A stretch of 64,000 nucleotides of DNA from Ahaetulla prasina (lineage: Eukaryota; Chordata; Lepidosauria; Squamata; Colubridae), in contig NC_080543.1 in assembly GCF_028640845.1 (NCBI RefSeq), forward strand, positions 91,687,825 to 91,751,824, written 5' to 3'. The translations under genes were made by a program, and so were the position numbers. The notes below the pieces were generated by a model. It saw nothing but the letters and a program-made list of their open reading frames with translations. It did no database searches and was not told the origin of the DNA. This document shows, in pieces, positions 63,976 to 64,000 of this stretch (the first letter of the stretch is position 1; each line of letters opens with the position of its first letter).

Positions 63976-64000
63976 ATTTATTTATTTATTTATTTATTTA
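63976..64000. repeat. (TTTA)n at the window edge
   Basis: The run reaches the edge. It may be the 3' tail of another minus-strand LINE lying beyond the window. Confidence 0.7.

Overview
The window is vertebrate, almost certainly squamate reptile and probably snake, DNA. It is built almost entirely of transposable elements set in AT-rich non-coding sequence. The evidence is the repeat mix: CR1, L2, Rex1-like and RTE/BovB-like LINEs, tRNA-headed squamate-type SINEs, hAT and Tigger MITEs, and LINE tails that run into ATTCT/AATAG repeats, a tail type known from snake CR1-group LINEs. I recognise no host protein-coding exon, tRNA, rRNA or CRISPR. Every protein-like stretch I could identify belongs to a mobile element.

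Layout. 1-1075: Rex1-like LINE, minus. 2779-6383: a 3.6 kb pogo/Tigger-type DNA transposon with TA duplication and perfect 25-bp terminal repeats, a broken transposase, a large ATT/ATC microsatellite and a 1 kb CpG-rich foldback array. 6816-7880: old and young Rex1-like LINE ends in opposite orientations. 7964-11340: a CR1 (minus) split by a 2.7 kb L1-like non-autonomous element with a 14-bp target duplication. 13070-17627: a complete Ty3/Gypsy element (minus) with identical 189-bp LTRs, a 5-bp duplication and a tRNA-Ser-type primer site, but a frameshifted polyprotein. 17953-18342: a foldback element with hammerhead-ribozyme-like cores. 18.3-28 kb: AT-rich DNA with Tigger MITEs, a CR1 end, an L2 end, a solo LTR (26142-26948) and a hAT MITE. 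28.4-35.5 kb: LINE and SINE pieces, an unexplained hairpin (33402-33630) and a second foldback family (35151-35462). 36634-37915: a TA-flanked DNA transposon. 38.4-39.7 kb: a Ty1/copia relic. 40.7-41.6 kb: a CR1 end. 43.9-44.9 kb: an RTE/BovB-like relic split by an LTR. 45.8-46.1 kb: second copy of the first foldback family. 46.6-50.0 kb: a nearly full-length, decayed CR1. 52.2-53.8 kb: a LINE tail split by a third foldback copy, then a young Rex1-like LINE. 54.3-56.3 kb: hAT elements and a SINE carrying two nested insertions. 60.0-63.2 kb: an almost complete L2 (minus).

How the parts relate. Autonomous LINEs (CR1, L2, Rex1-like, RTE) are the likely machinery for the SINEs; one SINE at 38162-38316 has a CR1 tail joined to a tRNA-like head. 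The MITEs depend on transposases that are absent or broken here. Nesting gives a relative age order: CR1, RTE and SINE hosts are older than the L1-like, LTR, hAT and foldback insertions, and the Gypsy copy and two Rex1-like copies look youngest.

The most interesting signal is two foldback families, unrelated outside the motif, that both carry in each arm a 34-nt block reading CTGAAGA, then a stem-loop, then GAAA-[C/T]-GTC (33 nt and damaged in one copy). This resembles the hammerhead cores known from Penelope-like elements and retrozymes.
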